64,000 nt of DNA. It comes from JBBQYD01 sp942493075 (GTDB taxonomy: Bacteria; Verrucomicrobiota; Verrucomicrobiia; Limisphaerales; UBA8199). The translations under genes and the position numbers were made by a program. The stretch covers positions 5,890,001 to 5,954,000 of the forward strand of contig OW818681.1 of assembly GCA_942493075.1 (NCBI GenBank), in the 5' to 3' direction. The notes beneath the pieces are model-generated. The model saw only the letters and a list, made by a program, of their open reading frames with translations, searched no databases and had not been told where the DNA came from. Below, in pieces: positions 54,547 to 63,249 of this stretch (position 1 is its first letter; each line of letters begins with the position of its first letter).

Positions 54547-55482
54547 CTACCGCAGGCAAAGCTTCGCGGCACCCAGCAGGCCGGCGTCACCGCCCAACCG
54601 CGACGTCCTCAGCTTTACCCGGCGCATGGCCACGGGCTGTCCCCATTTCAGAGCCTCGGTCCTGATGGCTTGAACAAACCGTTTGGCAGGTCCAAACACG
54701 CCGCCGCCAAAAATGATCATTTCTGGATTCAACACGCTTACCAGGTTGGCCAAACCCATGCCCCAATATTCAATCGCTTGATCCAGCACAGCTTTGGCGA
54801 CCGGATCAGCTTCCTCGTAAGCCGAAAAAATGTCGCGCGTAGAGATCTCCTCGGCGCGCAATCGGCTGGCGCGTGCTGCTGGCGTCCGCAACATTTCAGC
54901 GGCCACCTTTACCAGGCCTGGGCCTGAAGCATGATGCTCGAAGCAACCGGTCTGCACATACGGAGGCAGAAAAGGCCGGCTCAGCGCAAACCAGCCGATC
55001 GATCCTGCGATTCCTTCGGCTCCGCGGATAATCCTTCCGTCACTTAGAATTCCGGCGGCAATGCCGGTGCCAATGGAAAGGAAGATGGCATCGCGGCAAC
55101 TCTTCGCGCAGCCTTGCCATTGCTCTCCCAGGATGTAGCACGCGCGATCGCCCTCCAAATGCACGGGAACCCGCGAGCCGGTTTCCTGCTGGATAACACG
55201 GCGCAACGGGAACTTCTTCCAACCCGGAATATTTGGAGCCCAGACGGTGCCCGGCTCGGGGTAGGCGATGCCGGGTACAGAAACACCCACGGCGGTCACC
55301 TTGATGCGGCGGGTGTCGGCGAACTGGAGGAGATTGCGAATCTGTTCACGGATTAGCTCACCCACAGCTTTGCCGGTGCGCGTCTCTAACGCGGCGTTCT
55401 GGCGCTGCTGGAGCTTGCCGTTTTGCGAAACGAGAGCGGAAGCCAGCTTCGTTCCGCCCAGGTCAAGAGCGATGACTGCCAT
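54547..55482 (-). CDS. ROK-family sugar kinase lacking the zinc-binding cysteines
   Basis: A 311-residue kinase: the ATP-binding DLGGTKLASAL (residues 6-16), VGVSVPGI, the GTGIAAGIL loop, GAEGIAGSIGW and GGGVFG motifs are all in place. ROK kinases carry a CxCGxxGCxE zinc motif; here the segment reads PPYVQTGCFE, so two of the cysteines are missing. Likely phosphorylates glucose or a related sugar. It starts 43 nt after ruvB on the same strand and is probably co-transcribed with it. Confidence 0.87.
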   Translation of the reverse strand: MAVIALDLGGTKLASALVSQNGKLQQRQNAALETRTGKAVGELIREQIRNLLQFADTRRIKVTAVGVSVPGIAYPEPGTVWAPNIPGWKKFPLRRVIQQETGSRVPVHLEGDRACYILGEQWQGCAKSCRDAIFLSIGTGIAAGILSDGRIIRGAEGIAGSIGWFALSRPFLPPYVQTGCFEHHASGPGLVKVAAEMLRTPAARASRLRAEEISTRDIFSAYEEADPVAKAVLDQAIEYWGMGLANLVSVLNPEMIIFGGGVFGPAKRFVQAIRTEALKWGQPVAMRRVKLRTSRLGGDAGLLGAAKLCLR

Positions 55483-55525
55483 AAAATTCTGGTTCGCCCG
55501 GCTCCGCCTCGTACGGGCGCGGACC

Positions 55526-56545
55526 TTACAAAAGGCCGGCCTGGGCTCCGGGGCGGGCGCCGATACCGAGCTTCTTGTAGCCCATCTCGGTGACAACCCG
55601 TCCTTGCGAGGTGCGTTTGAGATACCCCTCCATGATGAGGTAAGGTTCATACACCTCTTCAATGGTGTCGGGCTCTTCGCCAACGGCGACCGCCAGTGAG
55701 CTAATGCCAACAGGTCCCCCGCCAAATTTTACAATGATGGCTTCGAGGATGCGCTTGTCCATCTCGTCCAGCCCGTTTTCATCGATTTCGAGCATGCGCA
55801 GCGCGGCATCGGCGATTTCGGCGGTGATCTTACCGGAGTGTTTCACCTGGGCGTAATCGCGCACGCGACGGAGCAGGTTATTGGCGATGCGCGGAGTGCC
55901 ACGGCTGCGCCGTGCGATCTCCTCAGCTCCGCGTTCCTCCACATCCACACCCATTAAACGGGCCGAGCGTATGACGATCTTCTGCAATTGGCTGGCTTCG
56001 TAATAATCGAGCCGCTCGCGAATCGGAAAACGGGTAAGCAGGGGAGCGGTCAGCAACCCGCTGCGAGTGGTGGCGCCGATCAGCGTGAACCGGGGCAGAT
56101 TCAGCCGCACACTGCGCGCGTTTGGCCCCTGGTCAATAATGATATCGAGCTTGTAATCCTCCATCGCCGGGTAGAGGTATTCCTCGATTGTCTTCTGCAA
56201 CCGATGAATCTCGTCAATGAACAGGACATCGCCTTCTTCTAGATTTGTAAGGAGACCCGCGAGGTCACCCGCCTTTTCGATCGTGGGGCCGCTCGTGCTC
56301 TTTAGGCTGGCCCCCATTGCCTTGGCGATGATGTTAGCCAGAGTGGTTTTGCCAAGACCAGGAGGGCCGCTGAGCAGGACGTGATCAATGCACTCACCGC
56401 GCTGGCGGGCGGCGGCCACAGTGATCTCCAGCCGTTCCTTAACCTTGGCTTGCCCGGTGAAATCGGAGAACAAGGACGGCCGCAGCGTCATTTCCAACGC
56501 CGCGTCGGGCTTAGTCAAAACATCAGTGATCGGGCGCTCAGCCAT
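55526..56545 (-). CDS. ruvB: Holliday junction branch migration helicase RuvB
   Basis: A AAA+ motor that moves Holliday junctions with RuvA during recombination and repair. LRPSLFSDFTGQAKVKERLE, GPPGLGKTTLANIIA (Walker A, residues ~61-69), LFIDEIHRL (Walker B) and LIGATTRSGLL are diagnostic, and the C-terminal winged helix (YLKRTSQGRVVTEMGYKKL) is present. Length 339 is normal. ruvA and ruvC are not adjacent. Confidence 0.97.
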   Translation of the reverse strand: MAERPITDVLTKPDAALEMTLRPSLFSDFTGQAKVKERLEITVAAARQRGECIDHVLLSGPPGLGKTTLANIIAKAMGASLKSTSGPTIEKAGDLAGLLTNLEEGDVLFIDEIHRLQKTIEEYLYPAMEDYKLDIIIDQGPNARSVRLNLPRFTLIGATTRSGLLTAPLLTRFPIRERLDYYEASQLQKIVIRSARLMGVDVEERGAEEIARRSRGTPRIANNLLRRVRDYAQVKHSGKITAEIADAALRMLEIDENGLDEMDKRILEAIIVKFGGGPVGISSLAVAVGEEPDTIEEVYEPYLIMEGYLKRTSQGRVVTEMGYKKLGIGARPGAQAGLL

Positions 56546-56832
56546 CCCGTTAGCATCTTAAAGAGCCGCCATCCGGTCAATACCGCCGGTGGGGGCATCG
56601 GGGACCCAATTCGCACGCGAGGCACCTGGTGGTGCGGCCACCTGGATCGAGTTGCCACCGGAGCTGCGGAGTTCGCGGAGAAGGGTGGAAAAATAGTACC
56701 TTATTCAGCCTTTATACTTTAGCCCTTAGCCTTTCCCCCAGCGGGCGCTCCCGCCCAATGTGTGAAAAATCCAGGATCGGGCATCGGATTGCACTCCAAA
56801 CGACCGGATACCAACGATGTCCATTACACTTT

Positions 56833-57123
56833 CGTACTGTTGGTGGCACAAAGTCCTATAAAATGAACCCCTGGTTTCTCAGGTTTGCGCCAGAGTGCGC
56901 AAACCTGGAAAACCAGGGAATATTTCTTCTTCGGATCGTGATTACCAACAGTACGGATTCCGCGAAGTGCGTCATTCCTGCCCCTTTGTTCAATCGTGAT
57001 CGGGCATCGGATGATAGGCAGTCCCCGGTGTCCTCACCGGGCGGGTTCGCCTTTCATTCAGGCACCCGAACGAAAGCGCACCGGGACGGTGCGCGTACTC
57101 GCAGTCGAGACGACCGCGCTACA
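56833..57123 (-). repeat. composite palindromic repeat copy C, inverted relative to copy B
   Basis: Outer ends CGTACTGTTGGT (56833-56844) and its reverse complement (56944-56955). The inner stem is 22 bp with two mismatches (56869-56890 with 56897-56918). From the right end outward, TTACCAACAGTAC and ATTCCGCGAAGTGCG match copy B in reverse, then module 2 follows (57076-57123) with GCGCACCG-TCC-CGGTGCGC. B and C are thus opposite copies of one composite unit. Confidence 0.88.
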
Positions 57124-57180
57124 TCACGGACGCACCGCAAGGTGCCGTCCCGTGCATTCCGAAGGAATGCCAGCTATTAG

Positions 57181-57262
57181 CCAGGGGTTGCGCGAGGAAC
57201 GAGCGCCACCCCTGGTAGCGTGTCAGAGGGGACACGACCCCGCGAGGGGTCGCAGATGCCTC
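57181..57262. repeat. hairpin plus second copy of the 38-nt repeat
   Basis: CCAGGGGTTGCGC (57181-57193) pairs with GCGCCACCCCTGG (57203-57215) with one mismatch. Ten bases later, 57225-57262 is the exact reverse complement of 49868-49905, with its CGACCCC/GGGGTCG hairpin. Confidence 0.85.
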
Positions 57263-57368
57263 GACCGGTCTTGAGCCAGGGACTGTCACAAGCGGTCGTA
57301 GTGACAACGAGCTGATAGCAGGACATTCTCTCCGCGGGCCTCGGGCGATGACGCCCTACCCCAAAAAC

Positions 57369-57396
57369 CAAAAAGCCGGACGACAGGTCCGGCTTT
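57369..57396 (-). terminator. terminator downstream of tadA
   Basis: A 10-bp stem (AAAGCCGGAC / GTCCGGCTTT) with a 5-nt loop. On the minus strand it is followed by TTTTTGGTTTTTGG, so it fits a terminator of the tadA transcript, 115 nt after the tadA stop. Confidence 0.75.
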
Positions 57397-57510
57397 ATAC
57401 ACACGGCACACGAGAACGGTGCCAATGCTGATAATCTACACAGTCCCTGATTTTCTCCTAGTCACCAGAACTGGTGACAAAGGACCCATGTTCCCATTGT
57501 CCCTTGTCAA

Positions 57511-58065
57511 TTATCTATTGTTTTCCTTGTCGTCCCGCTCTTTCCTCCGCTCGGCAAAGAAGCTTTGCAGCAGGCCGCGGCATTCCGGCTCGCGCACTCC
57601 CGAGGTGATTTGCGACCGATGGTTCAATCCTGGAAACTGAAGCAGGTTCAAAGCGCTGCCGGCAGCCCCGGCCTTTGTGTCCGAAGCGCCAAAAACCACA
57701 CGCGCCAAACGCACATGCACAATGGCCCCAGCGCACATGGGGCACGGCTCCTTCGTCACATAGAGAGTGCATTCGTTTAGCCGCCAGTCTCCCATCGCCC
57801 CCTCAGCCTGTGTGATCGCAAGCATCTCCGCGTGGGCGGTGGCGTCCTTGAGCAGTTCTACCTGGTTAAACGCCCGGCCGATGATCCGTGCCCCACGCAC
57901 AACGATCGCGCCAACCGGCACCTCGCCCACTTCATATGCTTTGGCGGCTTGCCTGAGCGCTTCCCCCATGAAGTATTGATCACTCTGCAGATCAATAATC
58001 GGACCCTCCGCGCCCGGTTCGCTCAACTCACCGTCCTTGGGACTGGAATCAAAATCGTTCATCAT
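57511..58065 (-). CDS. tadA: tRNA-specific adenosine deaminase TadA
   Basis: TadA makes inosine at the wobble position of tRNA-Arg(ACG). The zinc site is intact: HAE (in ATAHAEMLA) and PCPMC (EPCPMCAGAI), with GEVPVGAIVV before it. An N-terminal ~30-residue acidic extension (NDFDSSPKDGELSE) is not part of the core. Start is one of two consecutive ATGs (58065, 58062), overlapping the Nudix gene stop, so the two genes are translationally coupled. Confidence 0.93.
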   Translation of the reverse strand: MMNDFDSSPKDGELSEPGAEGPIIDLQSDQYFMGEALRQAAKAYEVGEVPVGAIVVRGARIIGRAFNQVELLKDATAHAEMLAITQAEGAMGDWRLNECTLYVTKEPCPMCAGAIVHVRLARVVFGASDTKAGAAGSALNLLQFPGLNHRSQITSGVREPECRGLLQSFFAERRKERDDKENNR

Positions 58066-58577
58066 TTCAGCTCCGTTGCAGGGCCCGGCCATGCTTCTTC
58101 GAGCGCCCAATCATCGGTCCCGTCAGGATGGCAATGGCAATGTGCGGCAAAAAATCCGCCGCGATACTGCCAGATCCATGGCCAGATCCGCTCGCGATCC
58201 GTCTGCGGAATCTTGAGACTAGCCAGTTCTGACGGGGCAAAGAACGAGAACCGGCCCTCGTTGCACGGCTCAGGGCAGGCCTTCAACCGGGGCTTAATCT
58301 CGAATAGGAACATGAGCCAATGGCTCTGCCCGGCATACCCATGTTCACTTATCAAACCGGCCAGATGCAGATCAGATGGCGCCAGTTGGATGTTCAACTC
58401 TTCCTTGGCCTCGCGGCATGCGCACGCAAAAGGCGATTCGCCAATATCCGTTTTCAGCTTCCCACCGCAGGGACTCCACAGGCCCAGGTTCGGTTGCTGC
58501 AACCGTTCCATCAAGAGGGCGCGATCCTGCTCATCAAACGCATAAAGCAGGGTCGCAATCTTATAGGGCAGGCTCAT
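58062..58577 (-). CDS. Nudix hydrolase
   Basis: A 171-residue Nudix-fold protein that would hydrolyse a nucleoside diphosphate linked to another group (substrate unknown; MutT/8-oxo-dGTP types are closest). The Nudix box is recognisable, GGKLKTDIGES then REAKEELN, but with two extra residues between the GG and the conserved Glu and an Asn in place of the last Gly. The ATG at 58577 is chosen because MSLPYKIATLLYAF is a normal start. Overlaps tadA at its 3' end. Confidence 0.85.
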   Translation of the reverse strand: MSLPYKIATLLYAFDEQDRALLMERLQQPNLGLWSPCGGKLKTDIGESPFACACREAKEELNIQLAPSDLHLAGLISEHGYAGQSHWLMFLFEIKPRLKACPEPCNEGRFSFFAPSELASLKIPQTDRERIWPWIWQYRGGFFAAHCHCHPDGTDDWALEEAWPGPATELK

Positions 58578-58646
58578 GCTTGTTCCTGATAGATCCAAAG
58601 TCTCAGTATGGCTACACGGTCAAACCAGCTCGGACTTCTATGCCGT

Positions 58647-59315
58647 TTACCAGAATCTATAGTCGTTTCGCAGCACAATCCACACGGCCAGCAGGAAATT
58701 GGTGATCGCATGAGCCGTCATGGCATCGCCCAGGCGATTCTTCCGCAGGCAGAGCCACTGATAGGCCATGGCGCACAGAATGCCAGCCAGCCACTCGTAG
58801 TGGGCAAACCCAAAAATCGCGGCGGTGACAACGAACGACAGCCAATGAAACCGCGCCAGGGGAATGCCTAGGAAATCCGTGCGCACGAGGTAACGATACA
58901 GAAATGACCGGTAGAACACCTCTTCCAGGGGAGGCACCACAATCGTAGAACCCAGCGTGCGCACCAGGATGCAGAACCAGGCTGCTGCTGTTCCCTCTCC
59001 GAACTGTTTATGTGGGTTCCACGGCTCACCGGCTGCGGACATCTTGGGGTAAAAATCGTTAATGCCGATCCACATCACACAGACACCAACCCCCACCAGC
59101 ACAGCTTCCCAGCTAAAGTTCCACCGCATCTCCTTTACGTAGGGCCACATCTCATAGACGAGCCAGGCGCCAACGAATGTTTTGCCGACGTAAACCCAAT
59201 AGCGGCCAGCCTCTCCGAAGGAACCTTGGAGGGACGTGAGCACTACGAAGAGTACGAAAGGAATGACCCGGGCCTTGATGGGCGAGGACGCGAGATGTTG
59301 TGTTAGAAAGCGCAT
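58647..59315 (-). CDS. CPBP-family (CAAX-like) intramembrane metalloprotease
   Basis: A 222-residue membrane protein with about six helices and the CPBP motifs EEVFYRSFLYR (glutamates plus Arg), FGFAHYEW and TAHAITN. The overall pattern, including an opening PFVLFVVLTSLQ and YVGKTFVGAWLVY, resembles the CAAX-protease-related protein that accompanies exosortase/PEP-CTERM systems. This fits the PEP-CTERM protein near 16.5 kb. An intramembrane protease that processes sorting substrates or precursors is the likely role, by inference. Confidence 0.85.
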   Translation of the reverse strand: MRFLTQHLASSPIKARVIPFVLFVVLTSLQGSFGEAGRYWVYVGKTFVGAWLVYEMWPYVKEMRWNFSWEAVLVGVGVCVMWIGINDFYPKMSAAGEPWNPHKQFGEGTAAAWFCILVRTLGSTIVVPPLEEVFYRSFLYRYLVRTDFLGIPLARFHWLSFVVTAAIFGFAHYEWLAGILCAMAYQWLCLRKNRLGDAMTAHAITNFLLAVWIVLRNDYRFW

Positions 59316-59385
59316 AGTGGCTCCGTGGGCCGGGAACTTAATGCCACAGCACCGCTTAAAGTCAATGATTCACTCCAATAGCACC

Positions 59386-59967
59386 TCACCGGCCCAGCAA
59401 CAGCGTGTTGGTCTGAGTCAGATTCGCAAGCACCACGCTTTCCGAATCGATGGATTGGACGGTCCACTCGCCCACTTTGTCCCCTTTGAAAAGGGAGGTC
59501 CCATTAATGATTACCGAAGGCCGGGTGGGATGATACACGATCGCCTGGAGCCTGAGCTCGGGTGCAGGACGGACGGCCACAGGCACAGGCACCGGGATAC
59601 TTTCGGCAGGGGCCGGAGTTGTCCATACGGTATTGCTCGGCGCTAACGGATTGGCGGCCACGGCTGGGGCGTTGCTCGCTGCGGCTGGGTTCTGTTGGGA
59701 TGCCGTCATCGCAGACCGGAGGCTGTTGGTCGATTCCCGCGCGCGGGCCGCGCTGATACGCTCACGGTTATGCGTGATATAAATCTCCCAGGCCATGAAG
59801 AGGACCATCAGGGCTGCCACCAGCAACACGCCGGGCACGAGCAGGCCTGCCCAAAGAGAAACCCGATGCGAGGCCTCCGGCGGCTTGAACTGCTGCTGTG
59901 TGATGGGCGGCGGAGCCGTGGGCTGGGCTTCGTGGGCTCGTTTTAGGGCGTCATTGACCAGGCTCAT
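59386..59967 (-). CDS. GspB-like inner-membrane protein
   Basis: A ~193-residue protein with a short cytoplasmic start (MSLVNDALKRAHEAQ), one membrane helix (~45-65), a Pro/Ala-rich linker and a C-terminal domain (LRLQAIVYHPTRPSVIINGTSLFKGDKVGEW, VLANLTQTNTLLL; cited in part). This is the GspB/PilP-like C-terminal pattern. Overlap by 4 nt with the ExeA-like gene upstream supports an ExeA-ExeB type pair that helps assemble a secretin in the outer membrane. Confidence 0.8.
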   Translation of the reverse strand: MSLVNDALKRAHEAQPTAPPPITQQQFKPPEASHRVSLWAGLLVPGVLLVAALMVLFMAWEIYITHNRERISAARARESTNSLRSAMTASQQNPAAASNAPAVAANPLAPSNTVWTTPAPAESIPVPVPVAVRPAPELRLQAIVYHPTRPSVIINGTSLFKGDKVGEWTVQSIDSESVVLANLTQTNTLLLGR

Positions 59968-60779
59968 GCGCAGAAATTCCCTTCCAGTTCCCGAATGGCC
60001 TGGCCTACCATGCGATAGGAGATCCGTTGACAATGATTCACGAAGCCCGCCAGCAGGGCTTTGTCGCAGAGCGCATTCACCAGGCGGGGAATGCCTTTGC
60101 TATACTGATAAACACGCCATAAAGCCGCCCAGGTAAAACAAGGCGTGCCATTGCCTCCCGATACCTGCAACCGATGCTGCACGTAACGGGCAACCTCCCC
60201 GCGTGTTAACGGGGAGAGATGATAGCGCACGGTAATGCGCTGACGAAGCTGTCGCAGGTTGTAATCGTTCAAGCGAGTGCGCAGCTCCGGCTGACCCAGC
60301 AGCACGATCTGTACTAGCTTGCGGTTATCCGTTTCCAGGTTCGACAACAGACGCACCTGCTCCAATAACTCGTTCGTGAGATCCTGCGCTTCATCGATGA
60401 TCAACACGCTTTCCCGCCCGTTCTCTACCTGTTGAAGGAGGAACATGTTGATCATGCTCAGAGTTTCCAGGCGATCCATGCCGCCTACAGGCAACCCAAA
60501 TTCAATCGCGATAGCCTTCATCATCTCATCCGGGCTCATGACCGGGTTCAGGATGAGCGCTGTGGCGAAATGATTATCGAGCTGTTCAAGCAAGGCCCGG
60601 CAGAGAGTCGTCTTTCCCGCGCCTACCTCGCCAGTGAGTTGAACGAAGCCTTTGCGCTCCCGAATACCATAAAGCAAATGGTTGAAAGCTTCCCGATGCT
60701 TTGCGCTATAAAAAATGAAGCGCGGGTTCGGCGTGATGTCGAACGGCGGATCGGTCAACCCATAGAAATCCAGGTACAC
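59964..60779 (-). CDS. ExeA/GspA-like AAA ATPase
   Basis: An ATPase of the ExeA/GspA family, which opens the cell wall for the type II secretin or acts in similar export systems. It has YLDFYGLTDPPFDITPNP at the start, Walker A TGEVGAGKTTLC near residue 57, Walker B SVLIIDEAQDL and a C-terminal small domain. GTG at 60779 gives the family's usual opening (xYLDFYGL); a TTG at 60797 would add six residues. No peptidoglycan-binding domain is present. It is coupled to the GspB-like gene. Confidence 0.9.
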   Translation of the reverse strand: MYLDFYGLTDPPFDITPNPRFIFYSAKHREAFNHLLYGIRERKGFVQLTGEVGAGKTTLCRALLEQLDNHFATALILNPVMSPDEMMKAIAIEFGLPVGGMDRLETLSMINMFLLQQVENGRESVLIIDEAQDLTNELLEQVRLLSNLETDNRKLVQIVLLGQPELRTRLNDYNLRQLRQRITVRYHLSPLTRGEVARYVQHRLQVSGGNGTPCFTWAALWRVYQYSKGIPRLVNALCDKALLAGFVNHCQRISYRMVGQAIRELEGNFCA

Positions 60780-61148
60780 GCCACTGAGTGAGCACAAACG
60801 GTGCCGCAGGCTGTCCTTTCAGGCTCCCGAGCGCCAGATTCAAGCAATGACGCTGGCTGATGGAAATGGCTCGTTTGCCGCTGGAGCAGGACCACAGAGA
60901 GCCAATGCCTCGAAGGAACCATGAAGAAACTGCGGGGAACGGAGCCGCGACACCGGATAGAACTTGCCTGTAACGTTATTCTACAGCCCTTGAACTTTCG
61001 AGCGCTAGCCTCAGAACCACGGAACGGCTTGCTCTAAGCCTGTGTTTCCTGCCCTAATTCAAGACAACAAAAAGCGAGGTTGGGACTGCTCCCAACCTCG
61101 CTCCTGTTTCTTCAGTTCCTCCGATAAATTAGAGGATGTCAGCCGGAC
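60780..61148. other. intergenic region between groEL and the ExeA-like gene
   Basis: About 370 nt without a gene. It contains the groEL terminator (61069-61101). The remainder should contain the promoter of the ExeA-GspB pair, for which no confident -10/-35 boxes were seen. Confidence 0.5.
61069..61101 (-). terminator. rho-independent terminator of groEL
   Basis: A 12-bp stem (GCGAGGTTGGGA / TCCCAACCTCGC) with a 4-nt loop, followed on the minus strand by TTTTTGTTG. It lies ~48 nt after the groEL stop and ends the groES-groEL transcript. Confidence 0.92.
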
Positions 61149-62786
61149 TTAGTAGTCCATGCCGCCCATACCGCCATGTCCGCCCGGAGCCGGAGCCGGT
61201 TTATCCTTATCAGGAATCTCGGTGATCAAGCATTCGGTGGTGAGCAGCAAGCCAGCGATAGACGCGGCATTCTGCAGTGCGGTGCGGGTGACCTTCTTCG
61301 GATCAACCACGCCGGCTTTGACGAGGTCTTCAAACACGCCGGTTCCGACGTTGTAACCTTCGTTGCCCTTGCGCTTCTTGACTTCCTGGACAATGACCGA
61401 GCCTTCGAGGCCGGCATTGGTTGCCAACGCACGGGTCGGATATTCGACCGCGCGCTTGACGATGTCCACGCCGATGCGTTCGTCGTCGTTGTCAGTCTTG
61501 ACGGCTTCGATGGCACCGAGGCAGCGCAGAAGCGCCACGCCACCGCCAGGGACGATGCCTTCTTCGACGGCTGCGCGGGTTGCGTGCAGGGCGTCTTCGA
61601 CGCGGGCCTTCTTCTCCTTCATCTCAGTCTCAGTTGCGGCGCCGACATTGATGACGGCAACGCCACCGGCGAGCTTGGCCAGGCGTTCTTGCAGCTTTTC
61701 GCGATCGTAGTCCGAGGTGGTTTCCTCGATCTGACGGCGGATCTGGTTCACGCGGCCCTGGATTTCGCTGTTCTTGCCACCGCCTTCGACGATGGTGGTG
61801 TTTTCCTTGTCCACGACAACGCTCTTAGCGCGGCCGAGGTCTTCCAGACTGAGGGTATCGAGCTTGATGCCCAGGTCTTCACTGATGAACTTGCCACCGG
61901 TGAGGATCGCGATGTCTTCGCACATGGCCTTGCGGCGGTCGCCGAAGCCAGGGGCCTTCACAGCGCAGATGTTCAAAGTGCCGCGCAGCTTGTTGACCAC
62001 GAGGGTGGCCAGCGCTTCGCCTTCGACTTCTTCCGCAATGATCAGGAGCGGCTTGCCCACTTTGGCAACCTTCTCCAGAATCGGGAGGAGGTCCTTCAGG
62101 CTGCTGATCTTCTTCTCGTAATTGAGGATGTAAGCGTCTTCCAGGCGGACTTCCATCGCTTCGGCATTCGTGACGAAGTACGGAGAGAGATAGCCCTTGT
62201 CGAACTGCATGCCTTCGACCACTTCGAGGGTGGTGTCGATCGACTTGGCTTCTTCGACTGTGATCGTGCCGTCTTTGCCGACCTTATCCATCGCTTCAGC
62301 GATGATCTCGCCAATGGTGGTATCCCAGTTGGCGGACACGGTGGCGACCTGCTTGATCTCTTCCTTGTCCTTGACCTTCTTGGCGATCTTGTCGAGCTGT
62401 TCAACAGCGGCGCCCACAGCCTTGGTGATGCCGCGTTGGATGCCGATCGGGTTCGCGCCGGAGGTCACATACTTCAGGCCTTCGCGGAAAATCGCTTCGG
62501 CGAGCACGGTGGCCGTGGTCGTTCCGTCGCCCGCTGCGTCGCTCGTCCTGCTGGCGACTTCGCGCACCATCTGGGCGCCCATGTTTTCATAGGGATCTTC
62601 CAGTTCGATCTCCTTGGCCACGGTCACACCGTCTTTGGTGACAGTGGGGGAGCCGAATTTCTTGTCGAGAACGACGTTGCGGCCCTTGGGTCCGAGAGTG
62701 GCGGAAACCGCCTTGGCCAGTTTGGAGACACCCTTGAGCAGGGTCTGACGAGCTGCCTCGTCGAAAATCAATTGTTTAGCTGCCAT
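61149..62786 (-). CDS. groL: 60-kDa chaperonin GroEL
   Basis: The 545-residue chaperonin subunit that, with GroES, folds proteins in an ATP-driven double ring. TLGPKGRNVVLDKKFG, the ATPase motif DGTTTATVLA, and the C-terminal Gly-Met-rich tail GGHGGMGGMDY are present. Full length and typical. It follows groES by 37 nt on the same strand. A long open frame lies on the opposite strand, which is a shadow of its codon use. Confidence 0.98.
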   Translation of the reverse strand: MAAKQLIFDEAARQTLLKGVSKLAKAVSATLGPKGRNVVLDKKFGSPTVTKDGVTVAKEIELEDPYENMGAQMVREVASRTSDAAGDGTTTATVLAEAIFREGLKYVTSGANPIGIQRGITKAVGAAVEQLDKIAKKVKDKEEIKQVATVSANWDTTIGEIIAEAMDKVGKDGTITVEEAKSIDTTLEVVEGMQFDKGYLSPYFVTNAEAMEVRLEDAYILNYEKKISSLKDLLPILEKVAKVGKPLLIIAEEVEGEALATLVVNKLRGTLNICAVKAPGFGDRRKAMCEDIAILTGGKFISEDLGIKLDTLSLEDLGRAKSVVVDKENTTIVEGGGKNSEIQGRVNQIRRQIEETTSDYDREKLQERLAKLAGGVAVINVGAATETEMKEKKARVEDALHATRAAVEEGIVPGGGVALLRCLGAIEAVKTDNDDERIGVDIVKRAVEYPTRALATNAGLEGSVIVQEVKKRKGNEGYNVGTGVFEDLVKAGVVDPKKVTRTALQNAASIAGLLLTTECLITEIPDKDKPAPAPGGHGGMGGMDY

Positions 62787-62823
62787 AAATTTCTGTGTCT
62801 ATACGGGGTTTGAGTTATTTCAC

Positions 62824-63117
62824 TTAGTCGAGCACGGCCAGGATATCTTCGGAGTTCAGGATCTTGTATTCCTTGCCGTCGATCTTGATTTCCGTGCCAC
62901 CATACTTGCTAACCAGCACGCGGTCGCCCTTCTTCACTTCGAAGGGAACTTTCTTGCCGTCGTCATCCGTCTTGCCGGTGCCCAGCGCCACAACGACGCT
63001 TTCCATGGGTTTTTCTTTGGCGGTATCCGGGATGATGATTCCGCCCTTCTTAACTTCCTTCTCTTCGGCGGGTTCAACGAGAACGCGATCACCGAGAGGT
63101 TTAATGTTTAGTGCCAT
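62824..63117 (-). CDS. groS: 10-kDa co-chaperonin GroES
   Basis: The heptameric lid of GroEL. The 97-residue protein has the usual MALNIKPLGDRVLVEP start, GGIIIPDTAKEKP mobile loop and GDRVLVSKYGGTEI. The ATG at 63117 matches the normal family start; a longer upstream frame is spurious. No CIRCE inverted repeat (TTAGCACTC-N9-GAGTGCTAA) is seen upstream, so HrcA control is not evident. Transcribed with groEL. Confidence 0.97.
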   Translation of the reverse strand: MALNIKPLGDRVLVEPAEEKEVKKGGIIIPDTAKEKPMESVVVALGTGKTDDDGKKVPFEVKKGDRVLVSKYGGTEIKIDGKEYKILNSEDILAVLD

Positions 63118-63163
63118 ATTTAGTTTTCTGGTTGTTTTTGATTTTTCGGTTGAATCAAAATCC

Positions 63164-63234
63164 CGCCGCATAAAGCTGCGGGAAAATTGTCAAATCAGCG
63201 CGCGCGTAACCGGCCGTTGCCAACCGGTTACGCG
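63164..63234 (-). terminator. two hairpins between dnaK and groES
   Basis: The first, CGCGTAACCGG / CCGGTTACGCG (63203-63234), is 11 bp with a 10-nt loop. The second, TCCCGC / GCGGGA (about 63160-63183), is followed on the minus strand by TTTTGATT. Together they probably end the dnaK transcript; the T-run is short. The groES promoter should lie in the same stretch. Confidence 0.55.
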
Positions 63235-63249
63235 TGCAGGCGCCGTGCC

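Larger units (their letters stand above)
56546..57510. other. gene-free 965-nt repeat-rich region
   Basis: No credible gene. It holds palindromic copy C (56833-56955), its module 2 in inverted orientation (57076-57123), a hairpin at 57181-57215, the second 38-nt repeat (57225-57262) and a terminator (57369-57396). The ruvB promoter should be near the left end. Confidence 0.8.

Noticed and set aside
61176..62813. A 545-codon open frame on the plus strand opposite groEL
   Set aside because: It mirrors the groEL gene and results from its GC-rich codon pattern; its product is low in known motifs and has no ribosome site.
63118..63249. A CIRCE/HrcA operator upstream of groES
   Set aside because: The TTAGCACTC-N9-GAGTGCTAA inverted repeat is not present; the visible hairpins fit a dnaK terminator better.
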